Positions 57,203-64,000 of a DNA stretch of 64,000 bases are shown here, in pieces. The translations under genes and the position numbers were made by a program. Each line of letters begins with the position of its first letter. Within the stretch, counting starts at the first letter, position 1. The notes beneath the pieces were generated by a model. The model had not been told where the DNA came from. It worked only from the letters and a program-made list of their open reading frames with translations, and did not search any database. Origin of the DNA: Dasania sp. GY-MA-18 (GTDB lineage: Bacteria > Pseudomonadota > Gammaproteobacteria > Pseudomonadales > Dasaniaceae); assembly GCF_024734385.1 (NCBI RefSeq), contig NZ_JANHAP010000003.1, forward strand, positions 310,001-374,000, in the 5' to 3' direction.

Positions 57203-58189
57203 ATGAATGTTGTCATCGTAGGTTTAGGTAATTTGGGTTCGGCGGTAGCTACCGTATTGGCCCGCAATGGTCACCAAGTAATGGCTTGGGAGTTTAACCA
57301 GGCGGTGGTGGATGAGCTTAACCAGCAGCATAGCAATAGCGCCTATTTGCCCGCTGTGGCCATGCCCAAGACCATAGCCGCCACCAGCGATAGCCAGCAG
57401 CTGCCTTTGGCTGGGGCTGATGCCCTCATTATCACCTTGCCCTCGCGTTTTATCGAGCAAACCTTGGCGGGCCTAACCCTGCCCGCGGGCCTGCCTATAG
57501 TCAATATGTCTAAGGGCATGAACCCCGAGAATGGCGAAACGGTATGCCAAACCTTGCAGCGTTTATTCCCCAATAATACCTTGGCGCAATTATCGGGGCC
57601 GTCTATAGCCAATGAATTTGTGGCCGGGGTGATTACCGCTTTTGTGGCTGCCAGCAGCTGCCACAGCCTGCAGCAAAGCTTGGCGCAGCTGTTTAACAAC
57701 GACAGTCTCAGCGTGCAGTTTTCCACCGATATCGTCGGCGTAGAGCTGGGTGGGATTTTTAAAAATTGCTACGCATTGGGCCTAGGTATTGTTGGCCAGC
57801 ACGCCGTGGCGGGCTTAAATTTTAGCGGTGCTTTTTTAACTTTGGCCCTGCAAGAGATGCGCAGCTTGGCAGTGGCTATGGGGGCGCAAGCTAGCACCTT
57901 TGATGGGCTGGCCTGCATTGGTGATTTAATTGCCACCGCCCTTAGCGATAACAGCCACAACCGTAAAATGGGCCAGTTATTGGCGCAGGGCCTAAGCCTG
58001 GCACAAATAGAACAGCAGCTGGGGGTGTTGGCCGAAGGCTATAAAACCTTAGCCACCATGTTGCCGCTAGCGCAGCAGCATGGGGTAACGCTGCCCTTGG
58101 CCCAGTTGATCAATGAGTTGATAGAGGGTCGTTTAAGCCTAGATAATTTTTGTAAGGGTTTCAATGCCTTACTGAAATCGCCTTGCTAA
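57203..58189 (+). CDS. gpsA: NAD(P)H-dependent glycerol-3-phosphate dehydrogenase
   Basis: 328 residues from ATG 57203 (RBS AGGATAG), preferred over an upstream start in the 3' end of the previous gene. Rossmann motif VVIVGLGNLGSAVATVLA at the very N-terminus, NMSKGMNPENGE, LSGPSIANEF, GGIFKNCYALGLGIV with the catalytic Lys, and GDLIATALSDNSHNRKMG. It makes sn-glycerol-3-phosphate for phospholipid synthesis. Shorter than E. coli GpsA (339) by a few residues. Confidence 0.9.
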   Translation: MNVVIVGLGNLGSAVATVLARNGHQVMAWEFNQAVVDELNQQHSNSAYLPAVAMPKTIAATSDSQQLPLAGADALIITLPSRFIEQTLAGLTLPAGLPIVNMSKGMNPENGETVCQTLQRLFPNNTLAQLSGPSIANEFVAGVITAFVAASSCHSLQQSLAQLFNNDSLSVQFSTDIVGVELGGIFKNCYALGLGIVGQHAVAGLNFSGAFLTLALQEMRSLAVAMGAQASTFDGLACIGDLIATALSDNSHNRKMGQLLAQGLSLAQIEQQLGVLAEGYKTLATMLPLAQQHGVTLPLAQLINELIEGRLSLDNFCKGFNALLKSPC

Positions 58190-58316
58190 GTGAATATGCA
58201 GCCAGCTTTCATATAAGCAATCGATTCAAGAAAGCCCTGTGTTCTATGCGGATTTTAGGTTAGATTTTAAGGCCATAACTTGCATGCAACAGTGATAGTA
58301 ATCAGGGAGCGTAGCA

Positions 58317-58844
58317 GTGCCGAGTAAATTATTATTGGATTATTTACAGCGAACGGGGGCGCAGTATCAACAGGTTCAGCACCCAGTAACCTTTACTTCC
58401 GCCCAATTAGCCGAGTATGCCCGCCATAACGGCAGCAGCTTAGCGAAGGTAACCATGGTGAAGCTAGATGGAGAGCTAGCCATGGTGGTGTTACCCGCCA
58501 GCCATACCGTGCATTGCGATTTACTAGCCAGTGCCTTAATGGTTGATAAGGTTGAGGTGGCCCAAGAGCATGAGTTTGGCCACCGTTTCCCTCGCTGTGA
58601 GTTAGGGGCCATCCCCCCTTTTGGCCACTTGTTTGGCGTTACCGCCTATATGATGCCCATCTTTGATGAGTATGCTTCCATAGCGTTTAATGCGGGCTCG
58701 CATACCGAGATGATAATTATGCCGTTTCGCGAGTATGAGCGCGTAGCCCACGTAGAAACCGTCCCCAGAGGCGTGGTCCCACCCAGCTGGTCCAAAGTGT
58801 GTGAGTTGGGCAATGTGCCGCGGCGCATACTGCGCAGCCACTAG
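58317..58844 (+). CDS. YbaK/EbsC-type aminoacyl-tRNA deacylase-like protein
   Basis: 175 residues, GTG start behind AGGGAGCG. YbaK/ProX-like domain: catalytic-type Lys in LAKVTMVKLDGELAMVVLPA and substrate-pocket GAIPPFGHLFGVTAYM. Proteins of this group hydrolyse misacylated tRNAs (Ala- or Cys-tRNA-Pro). The 4-bp overlap with the convergent MAPEG gene leaves no intergenic gap. Confidence 0.9.
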   Translation: MPSKLLLDYLQRTGAQYQQVQHPVTFTSAQLAEYARHNGSSLAKVTMVKLDGELAMVVLPASHTVHCDLLASALMVDKVEVAQEHEFGHRFPRCELGAIPPFGHLFGVTAYMMPIFDEYASIAFNAGSHTEMIIMPFREYERVAHVETVPRGVVPPSWSKVCELGNVPRRILRSH

Positions 58845-59248
58845 GCCGCTTTTAGCACATAAAAAACAATAATCGCCAAGGCCGATGCGGCCATCATCAC
58901 CCAAGTGAACAGGGTGCCCAGCAGGCGGGGGGCGCTGGTGTTGGCGCTTTGGCTAAGGCCTGCGGCATGCAGGGCGCGGCCTATAAACAATAGCGAGCCC
59001 ATAAGGTGAGTGAGCAGCGTTTGCTGCCAAGTGTTTTCTAAAACGATTAACAAAAGCAGGGCCAAAGGCACATACTCGGCGGCATTGGCGTGGGTGCGTA
59101 TAGCCAGCTGCAGGGCGGGGTGTTTGCCGTCGCCTATGCCGACTTTAAATTTAACTCGCAAAACCACCACCCGTATGGCTAGGCTCAACACTAGCAGGGC
59201 GGTTAAGGCTATATATAAGCTGGAATCAGCAAAGCTAATGGTGGGCAT
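58841..59248 (-). CDS. MAPEG-family membrane protein (YecN-like)
   Basis: 135 residues, four helices. Typical motif RTHANAAEYVPLALLLLIVLE and the GRALHAAGLSQSANTSAPRLLGTL C-terminal block identify the MAPEG/YecN subgroup. Possibly glutathione-linked detoxification; no demonstrated activity. Convergent with and overlapping the YbaK-like gene by 4 bp. Confidence 0.92.
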   Translation of the reverse strand: MPTISFADSSLYIALTALLVLSLAIRVVVLRVKFKVGIGDGKHPALQLAIRTHANAAEYVPLALLLLIVLENTWQQTLLTHLMGSLLFIGRALHAAGLSQSANTSAPRLLGTLFTWVMMAASALAIIVFYVLKAA

Positions 59249-59331
59249 AATCCTTTTTCCTTATTGTTGTTATTGCCGGTCAGCTTAGGCTTTAGGGTAG
59301 CTGCCTAAGCTGGCCGGTATACGGCAAAAAT

Positions 59332-60303
59332 TTAGGGGGCTAGGTGATAGCCTAAGCAAGCGTCCACCTCGTTGGCGGCACCTAAAATTACCGGTACGCG
59401 CTGATGTATATGGCTGGGTTGTATATCCAAAATGGGGCCTTGGTCGGTATAGGCTTTACCACCGGCTTGCTCTATTAACATGCCCATGGGGTTGGCCTCA
59501 TACATTAGTCGCAGCTTGCCGGGCTTTTCGGGCTCGCGCTGGTCCCAGGGGTAGGTGAATAAACCGCCGCGGCACAGTATACGGTGTACGTCGGCGACCA
59601 TGGCTGCTACCCAGCGCATATTAAAGTTTTTACCGCGCGGGCCATCTTGGCCGGCCAGCAAGTCACCAATATAGCGCTGCATAGGCTCTGCCCAGTGGCG
59701 CTGGTTAGACATATTAATAGCAAACTCTTTGGTATCGGCGGCTATGCTGACCTGCTCCTGGGTGAGCATAAACTCACCTATGCGCTGGTCTAGCGTATAC
59801 ATCTTTACACCGTTGCCAGTAGTAAGCACTAACATCACCGAGGGGCCATACAGTACGTAGCCTGCAGCTACTTGATTGCGGCCGGGTTGTAAAAAGTCCT
59901 GGCTGCTAATGTCGCCACCGGCGGTGGTTTCATAAATAGAGAAAATGGTGCCTACCATGCTGTTGATGTCTATATTGGAGGAGCCATCTAAAGGGTCAAA
60001 AGACACTAAGTAGTTACCCAGCTTGCTGCACTCGACTATGTCTTCCTCTTCCTCTGAAGCCAGTGCTCGCACTACGCCGCTGTCTTGTAAGTAGTCTTTT
60101 AAAATGTCATTGGCGATCACATCCAGCTTCTTTTGGGTCTCGCCTTGTACGTTTTCCTCACCCGCTGAGCCCAGCACCCCGGCCATAGCCCCTTGCTGCA
60201 GGCGCGAGGCTATATCTTTGCAGGCTACGGCTAGGCAGTTAAGAAGAATACTGAGGTCGGTGGAGCTGTGATCTAGGTGTAGCTGGCTGCTTAAGCTGCG
60301 CAT
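59332..60303 (-). CDS. fbp: Class 1 fructose-1,6-bisphosphatase
   Basis: 323 residues. Family markers: [40 protein letters not shown] for the metal site and the signature [23 protein letters not shown]. Cleaves fructose-1,6-bisphosphate in gluconeogenesis. Single gene; its 700-bp upstream region is unusually long. Confidence 0.97.
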   Translation of the reverse strand: MRSLSSQLHLDHSSTDLSILLNCLAVACKDIASRLQQGAMAGVLGSAGEENVQGETQKKLDVIANDILKDYLQDSGVVRALASEEEEDIVECSKLGNYLVSFDPLDGSSNIDINSMVGTIFSIYETTAGGDISSQDFLQPGRNQVAAGYVLYGPSVMLVLTTGNGVKMYTLDQRIGEFMLTQEQVSIAADTKEFAINMSNQRHWAEPMQRYIGDLLAGQDGPRGKNFNMRWVAAMVADVHRILCRGGLFTYPWDQREPEKPGKLRLMYEANPMGMLIEQAGGKAYTDQGPILDIQPSHIHQRVPVILGAANEVDACLGYHLAP

Positions 60304-61007
60304 GTTGGTTTCCTTAACAATAGCTGCGAGTGGCTATGGGGCTTGCGTATGCAGCTTATGGGTTTTAAGCCGCGAGTTGCGGCGCATTATGCCAAGTCGC
60401 TGTGTTGCTGTCAGCTGATAAAGGCCGCGAGTCCATCTTATCTATGCGTATTTGTGACCAGTGGAATAGGTTTTTGCACCTAGAAGGCGATTTATTTTGG
60501 CTGATTTTTAGACTGTTTAGCTATGCATTTTAGTTGCTAATCGCCTATAGGCATTAAAAACAGGTGTCATAACTTTGAAAAACTTAATAAAAGTGTTAGG
60601 CCTAATGTCTAAGTTATTGAAAATTAAGTATTTACTCTTGCTTTGGCGGTGCCGGTTTGAGGCTGGGGCAGTGCTTTTTATAGGCTAAAGCTTACTTTCT
60701 AGGCGGCGGCTATAGCTCAGCATTTTGTAGCCATGTTTGCGGCAGTCAAAAAAACGTTGCTTTTTGGGTGGCTGGCTTTGATCTGCTGCTGGCTGCCGGT
60801 ATTTCGTCGCCGCTGTGGGGCAAAAAAGGGCTTAACTCAGTGGTGTCAAAATTATTTTTGTTTCAATTGTCGATTTGGTTTTATTTTTGACGTTTTCAGT
60901 GGTGCCAGTTGCCATAGTGGCTGTGATGGCCTTCACAGCGGGCTCTTGAACTCGCTGCCAGCAGGGTCTAACTTGAAAGCCGTGAGAATCATTTCGAGGA
61001 TGGAAAG
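60304..61007. other. Long intergenic region between fbp and the MORN gene
   Basis: About 700 bp without a convincing gene. A 92-codon frame at 60733-61011 has a poor start region and no recognisable homology and overlaps the real MORN start. I see no tRNA, terminator or strong repeat. It is AT-rich near 60540-60640, so regulatory sequence for fbp and the MORN gene is the simplest content. Confidence 0.5.
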
Positions 61008-61493
61008 ATGAAAAAAATAATATTTACGATGTGCTTAATGGCGTCGTTTGCTCACGGTTCGGATGACCTTGTGGATTACTGCAAAGTGGATTTTGCAGAG
61101 AATGGTAGCGTTAAGGGAACGTATCGGGGGCAGTGTTTAAATGATCAGCCGCATGGTGTAGGCGCGGTGAATTATTACAACGGCGATAAATTAGAAGGCA
61201 AGTTCAATAAAGGTAAGCTTGTAGGTGAAGCCACCTTAACCTCCGCCACCGGCGATGTGTATAAGGGCCTGATTATTGATGGCAAACGCCAGGGTGAAGG
61301 CACTTACCAATGGGCCAGAGGCAGTAGTTATGTGGGTGAGTGGTCTGACGATATGCGTCACGGCCAAGGGGTATTCACTTGGAACAATGGCACCCGCTTT
61401 GAAGGTGAGTTTCGCGATAATAAGCGCTATACCGGTAAGTTGTATTCCAATAACGGTCGCATTATCAAATGCCGCAGAGGGGTATGCCGGTAA
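61008..61493 (+). CDS. Secreted MORN-repeat protein
   Basis: 161 residues. Signal peptide (MKKIIFTMCLMASFAHG), then four to five MORN units: YRGQCLNDQPHGVGAVNYYNGDKLEG, KGLIIDGKRQGEGTYQWARGSSYVG, EWSDDMRHGQGVFTWNNGTRFEG, ending with Cys-rich RIIKCRRGVC. Envelope protein of unknown role. RBS GAGGATGG. Followed by a double terminator. Confidence 0.88.
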   Translation: MKKIIFTMCLMASFAHGSDDLVDYCKVDFAENGSVKGTYRGQCLNDQPHGVGAVNYYNGDKLEGKFNKGKLVGEATLTSATGDVYKGLIIDGKRQGEGTYQWARGSSYVGEWSDDMRHGQGVFTWNNGTRFEGEFRDNKRYTGKLYSNNGRIIKCRRGVCR

Positions 61494-61546
61494 CAGTGTT
61501 AACAAGGGTTAGTGTTGCAGTAAATGAGTTGATGTCTCCCTGAGTT

Positions 61547-61580
61547 CCTCCCCCGTTGTTTGTGCTGGGGGAGGTTTTTT
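61547..61580 (+). terminator. Rho-independent terminator after the MORN gene
   Basis: CCTCCCCC (61547-61554) pairs with GGGGGAGG (61567-61574), followed by T6. Confidence 0.9.
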
Positions 61581-61590
61581 GTTGGTCTAA

Positions 61591-61615
61591 AACCGCCGCT
61601 TATGGCGGTTTTTTT
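61591..61615. terminator. Second, bidirectional hairpin terminator
   Basis: AACCGCC (61591-61597), loop GCTTAT, GGCGGTT (61604-61610), T-run to 61615. On the minus strand it is followed by TTTTAG, so it can also end the lipoprotein gene finishing at 61662. Confidence 0.85.
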
Positions 61616-61661
61616 ATGCGTGTAAAAAACGGGTTATAAATTGTTTGCGCGGGCAGCAGCC

Positions 61662-62042
61662 TTAATCAGGGGTGGCTTGCTCGTGGGCGCGGCGTTTAAA
61701 TGCTCTCGCCACTTCTTTGAGCAGGCCCTCATCACAACTGCCATGATACTCCAACCAGTGCAGCGTGTTATTGGCTGCAACTATGCTACCTGAAATAATA
61801 AAACTACCCGCGGGCACCACTATACCCAAAGCCGCGAGGCAGGCCTTGGCGTCATGGCCGGAATGACCATGGCAGCTGTAGCTATGCTTAATACTGTTGC
61901 TGCTTAGGCTGAGTTTTCGCGTTTGCATATTGCACTGTTCAGCATAGGGTTGCTGGCTGGCAGTTTTGGGGGTGAACAGGCAACCGCTAAGCAATAATAG
62001 CGTTAGCGAGCTTAGCGCTAGCCGCCCCGTGGCTGGGTAAAT
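61662..62042 (-). CDS. Small lipoprotein without a canonical start codon
   Basis: The h-region and lipobox LALSSLTLLLLSGC show a lipoprotein, but no ATG, GTG or TTG is in frame upstream; the TTG at 61994 lies inside the signal, too close to the lipobox. The frame is open to TAA at 62067-62069. ATT at 62042 would start a good 21-residue signal (MYPATGRLALSSLTLLLLSGC). The mature part is about 100 residues with a few Cys (EQCNMQ, YSCHGHSGH, AKACLAAL, GSCDEG). The start overlaps the end of the gene above, so translational coupling is possible. Function unknown. Confidence 0.55.
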   Translation of the reverse strand: MYPATGRLALSSLTLLLLSGCLFTPKTASQQPYAEQCNMQTRKLSLSSNSIKHSYSCHGHSGHDAKACLAALGIVVPAGSFIISGSIVAANNTLHWLEYHGSCDEGLLKEVARAFKRRAHEQATPD

Positions 62043-62044
62043 AT

Positions 62045-62425
62045 TTATAACGGGGCCTGCGGTGTTTTAATGAGTTGTGTGGCCATCAGTATCACGCTAA
62101 CCAGCACCGTAATAGAGGCCAGTGCCAAAATAGGGTCTAGGGTGGTGGCGGCTAAGCTGCGTTGGTAAAGCAAAAACAAAGCAACAAATAAAACCAAACT
62201 GCCTATATGATGGCTGTAATACTGCAGCCTGGCCAAGCGAGGGTAGCTACCATCTAACCACAGCTTATGGCATAAGCCATAAATAAACGACACCACAAAA
62301 CCCAAAAGCATAATATGGGCATGGGTAACTAATTGGCTGTGATTTTTTGAGGCCGCCATATAAATCCCCAGCACTAAACCGGCTATGGCATAGGCAAAGC
62401 TTGATAACACATATTTTCTATCCAT
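62045..62425 (-). CDS. Small four-helix membrane protein
   Basis: 126 residues, four predicted helices. Histidine pattern THAHIMLLGFVVSFIYG and YYSHHIGSLVLF resemble the haem-ligand helices of NnrS/haem-copper oxidase subunit I-type proteins, but no such family is firmly recognised. Possibly membrane-bound redox or metal protein. Directly upstream of the lipoprotein gene; both probably in one operon. Confidence 0.65.
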   Translation of the reverse strand: MDRKYVLSSFAYAIAGLVLGIYMAASKNHSQLVTHAHIMLLGFVVSFIYGLCHKLWLDGSYPRLARLQYYSHHIGSLVLFVALFLLYQRSLAATTLDPILALASITVLVSVILMATQLIKTPQAPL

Positions 62426-62446
62426 AGAAAACTCCTGGTATTGTTA

Positions 62447-62884
62447 TTAAGGTTTAGGGAGAGCAGTGTTATTTATAGTGATGGTTGTGGGTTTGCACCA
62501 GTTTTGCTGCCAGCGCTGTTTTTTTTGTTTGGCGCTTTGTTGGCTAAAGTTGCGTTTAACTGGCGCTAATAGCTGGTTTTGTTGATGTAGGCATTGGCTA
62601 TTGAGGGCGGCGTAGATTTCACCCTCTATGTCGGCGCTAACAAAAACAACTTGTTGGCACTTTGTGCACTCATGAAATACGGCGCTATGTGAGCCGTGCT
62701 GGTGGGTGGCATGAAATAGCTGGTTGTTGATATGTATGGCAACGGGACTGCCCGCTTGAGTAACGTAGGCAGCGTTATGGGCAAGGCAGTAGCTACACTG
62801 GCAGGCTCTGGGGGTTAGCCTGCTGTTGTCGCAGCGCCAGATAAACTGAATATTATTGCAAGCACAGCTGCCGTGTAGGCTCAT
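62447..62884 (-). CDS. GFA/CENP-V-type zinc protein
   Basis: 145 residues from ATG 62884 (an upstream in-frame ATG at 62896 adds four residues). The start SLHGSCACNNIQFIWRC, ACQCSYCLAH and HECTKCQQVVF give the Cys sets of the glutathione-dependent formaldehyde-activating/CENP-V family, which binds zinc. Activity uncertain. Next gene starts 21 bp after its stop, so it may share an operon. Confidence 0.8.
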   Translation of the reverse strand: MSLHGSCACNNIQFIWRCDNSRLTPRACQCSYCLAHNAAYVTQAGSPVAIHINNQLFHATHQHGSHSAVFHECTKCQQVVFVSADIEGEIYAALNSQCLHQQNQLLAPVKRNFSQQSAKQKKQRWQQNWCKPTTITINNTALPKP

Positions 62885-62925
62885 CACACATTCCAAGATT
62901 AATAATTGGGCTACGTATTATTCAA

Positions 62926-63705
62926 TTACATAGTGCTATTTATAGCCCCGCCATCCAGCAAAATATTTTGCCCTACAATAAAGCCTGCATGCTGCGAACA
63001 TAAAAAAGCACAACTAGCGCCAAACTCGGCGGCGGTGCCGTAGCGGCCAGCGGGTATGGTGGCTTGGCGTTGTTGGCTGGCGGCTTCTAGGCTGATGTTT
63101 TGCTCTTGCGCCACGGCTGTGTCTAAGGCGGTGGCTCTGTCGGTGGCGTGTATGCCGGGCAGCAGGTTGTTAATGGTAACGCCGTGGGGGGCGACTTGGC
63201 GGGCAGTCCCAGCCACAAAGCCGGTGAGGCCCGCGCGAGCTGAGTTGGATAGGCCCAGTACCGGTATGGGGGCTTTAACCGTACCGCTGGTGATGTTAAC
63301 GATGCGACCCCAGCCTTTGGCTATCATATTGGGCATGATGGCCTGCATTAACGCGATAGGGGTAAGCATATTGGCGTCCAAAGCGGCAATAAAATCCTCC
63401 CGCTGCCAATCGCTCCACATACCCGGTGGTGGGCCGCCGGCATTGGTAACCAATATGTCTACATCGCTGGCTTGCTCTAACACGGCGGCTTGCCCTTGTG
63501 GGGTGGTGATATCGGCGGCAATGGCTAGCACCGCTACGCCGTAGTGTTGGCGTATGTGCTCGGCGGTGGCCTCTAGCGTTTCTGGGTTGCGGCCGTTAAT
63601 AATTAAATCAACGCCCTCGGCCGCTAGGGCCTCGGCGCAGCCGCGCCCCAAGCCCTTGGATGATGCGCAAACCAAAGCGCGCTTGCCCTTAATACCCATG
63701 TCCAT
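62926..63705 (-). CDS. Short-chain dehydrogenase/reductase with altered catalytic Tyr-Lys
   Basis: 259 residues. NAD(P) Rossmann motif ALVCASSKGLGRGCAEALA (lacking the usual TGxxxGIG at that spot), NAGG, then the Ser of NITSGTVKAP. At the YxxxK position it reads LSNSARAGLTGFV: Tyr is Ser and Lys is Arg. This substitution recurs in a FabG-like SDR subgroup (GLSNxxRAGL). Activity as an oxidoreductase is therefore uncertain. ATG at 63705 with AGAGGCAT upstream. Confidence 0.88.
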   Translation of the reverse strand: MDMGIKGKRALVCASSKGLGRGCAEALAAEGVDLIINGRNPETLEATAEHIRQHYGVAVLAIAADITTPQGQAAVLEQASDVDILVTNAGGPPPGMWSDWQREDFIAALDANMLTPIALMQAIMPNMIAKGWGRIVNITSGTVKAPIPVLGLSNSARAGLTGFVAGTARQVAPHGVTINNLLPGIHATDRATALDTAVAQEQNISLEAASQQRQATIPAGRYGTAAEFGASCAFLCSQHAGFIVGQNILLDGGAINSTM

Positions 63706-63811
63706 AGTAATGCCTCTGCGTGGTTAAAAAAATATTAAGGAATGTTGCCAGCAGCAAAGCAGAAAGGAAAGTGTTGCCGGCTAATATGAGCTGTTGAACT
63801 GCGCATAAAGA

Positions 63812-64000
63812 TTAAGCAGAGAAAAATAAGTAGCTGGCCGCAAGGTAGCTAAGGTAGCCCAATAATAAAATGCCCCCTTCAATGCGGCTTAGCTTTCGGC
63901 CAGTGCAGAGAAATAAAAATAGTAACAGTGCTACGCCTAGCATGACCCATTGATCAAATACCAAAACTCGGCCTGTTACCGCTAGCGGTTGTAATAGGGT
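63812..64000 (-). CDS. Sodium/calcium exchanger (CaxA/YrbG-like), 3' end
   Basis: The reading frame is open to the right edge and ends at TAA 63814-63812. The C-terminal helices and the motif GRKLSRIEGGILLLGYLSYLAASYL are the end of calcium/sodium antiporter proteins of the YrbG family. The 62 visible residues are too few to define it further; the 5' part lies outside the window. Confidence 0.78.
   Translation of the reverse strand, partial: TLLQPLAVTGRVLVFDQWVMLGVALLLFLFLCTGRKLSRIEGGILLLGYLSYLAASYLFFSA

Noticed and set aside
60733-61011. 92-codon frame before the MORN gene
   Set aside because: No recognisable protein, poor start context and overlap with the real downstream gene; composition looks like intergenic DNA.

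Overview
The window looks like chromosome of a marine-type gammaproteobacterium. Pointers are the very long NAD-dependent glutamate dehydrogenase, the divergent argP/argO pair, FadH, DNA polymerase II, a YceI/cytochrome b561 pair, a DUF2789 protein, and a TonB-dependent receptor of the carbohydrate/amide-scavenging type. Base composition is moderate, with strong use of TTA/TTG leucine codons. A Cellvibrionales/Spongiibacteraceae-like origin is an inference. I saw no rRNA, tRNA, CRISPR array, insertion sequence or prophage.

Layout. 1-6.5 kb: 3' end of a SLC13 anion transporter, a REC-EAL c-di-GMP phosphodiesterase, a Prx5-type peroxiredoxin, a methyltransferase-cytochrome b561-YceI operon, a Yip1 protein and hemH. 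6.6-17 kb: a probable catabolic island with a crotonase, a MocR regulator with an unusual C-terminal extension, a nitrilase-family hydrolase, a TonB-dependent receptor, a C45 N-terminal-nucleophile hydrolase, an MFS carrier and an APC permease. 17-20 kb: TetR and fadH, divergent, then an outer-membrane barrel. 20.7-28.3 kb: aldo/keto reductase, YjbR, MAPEG, solute-binding protein, ABC exporter, haem lipoprotein, TSUP permease and argO. 28.4-34.4 kb: argP and the giant glutamate dehydrogenase. 34.4-44.3 kb: envelope hydrolases and peptidases (C13-like, TraB/GumN, M20, S9, and a beta-lactamase-fold serine hydrolase with a choice-of-anchor domain). 44.4-48 kb: REP-like palindromes, NYN protein, CopG/BrnA-type antitoxin, AT-richer lipoprotein with a polyglycine tract, and small secreted proteins. 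48.2-64 kb: housekeeping genes (ybiT, Prx, polB with an apparent N-terminal frameshift, alkaline phosphatase, gpsA, fbp, MORN protein, SDR) and the 3' end of a sodium/calcium exchanger.

The most interesting signal is a two-box element, CTGG(A/C)C(T/C)(C/T)A(T/C) followed by AACTGGT(A/T)CTA(T/C). The two CTGG cores are exactly 23 bp apart in all four copies. Copies lie upstream of the nitrilase, the TonB receptor, the MFS carrier and, 27 kb away, the beta-lactamase-fold hydrolase. The boxes resemble direct-repeat operators of MocR/PdxR regulators, and a MocR gene ends at the first copy. I infer a MocR regulon for uptake and cleavage of an amide-type compound: receptor, inner-membrane carriers, and three amide- or C-N-bond hydrolase folds. 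The inducer and substrate are unknown.

Other points to check: polB is broken at a run of seven T; two genes (TSUP permease and a small lipoprotein) have no ATG/GTG/TTG start upstream of conserved N-terminal sequence; and a NYN (PIN-like) nuclease gene sits where a toxin would be expected, directly before a CopG/BrnA-like antitoxin.
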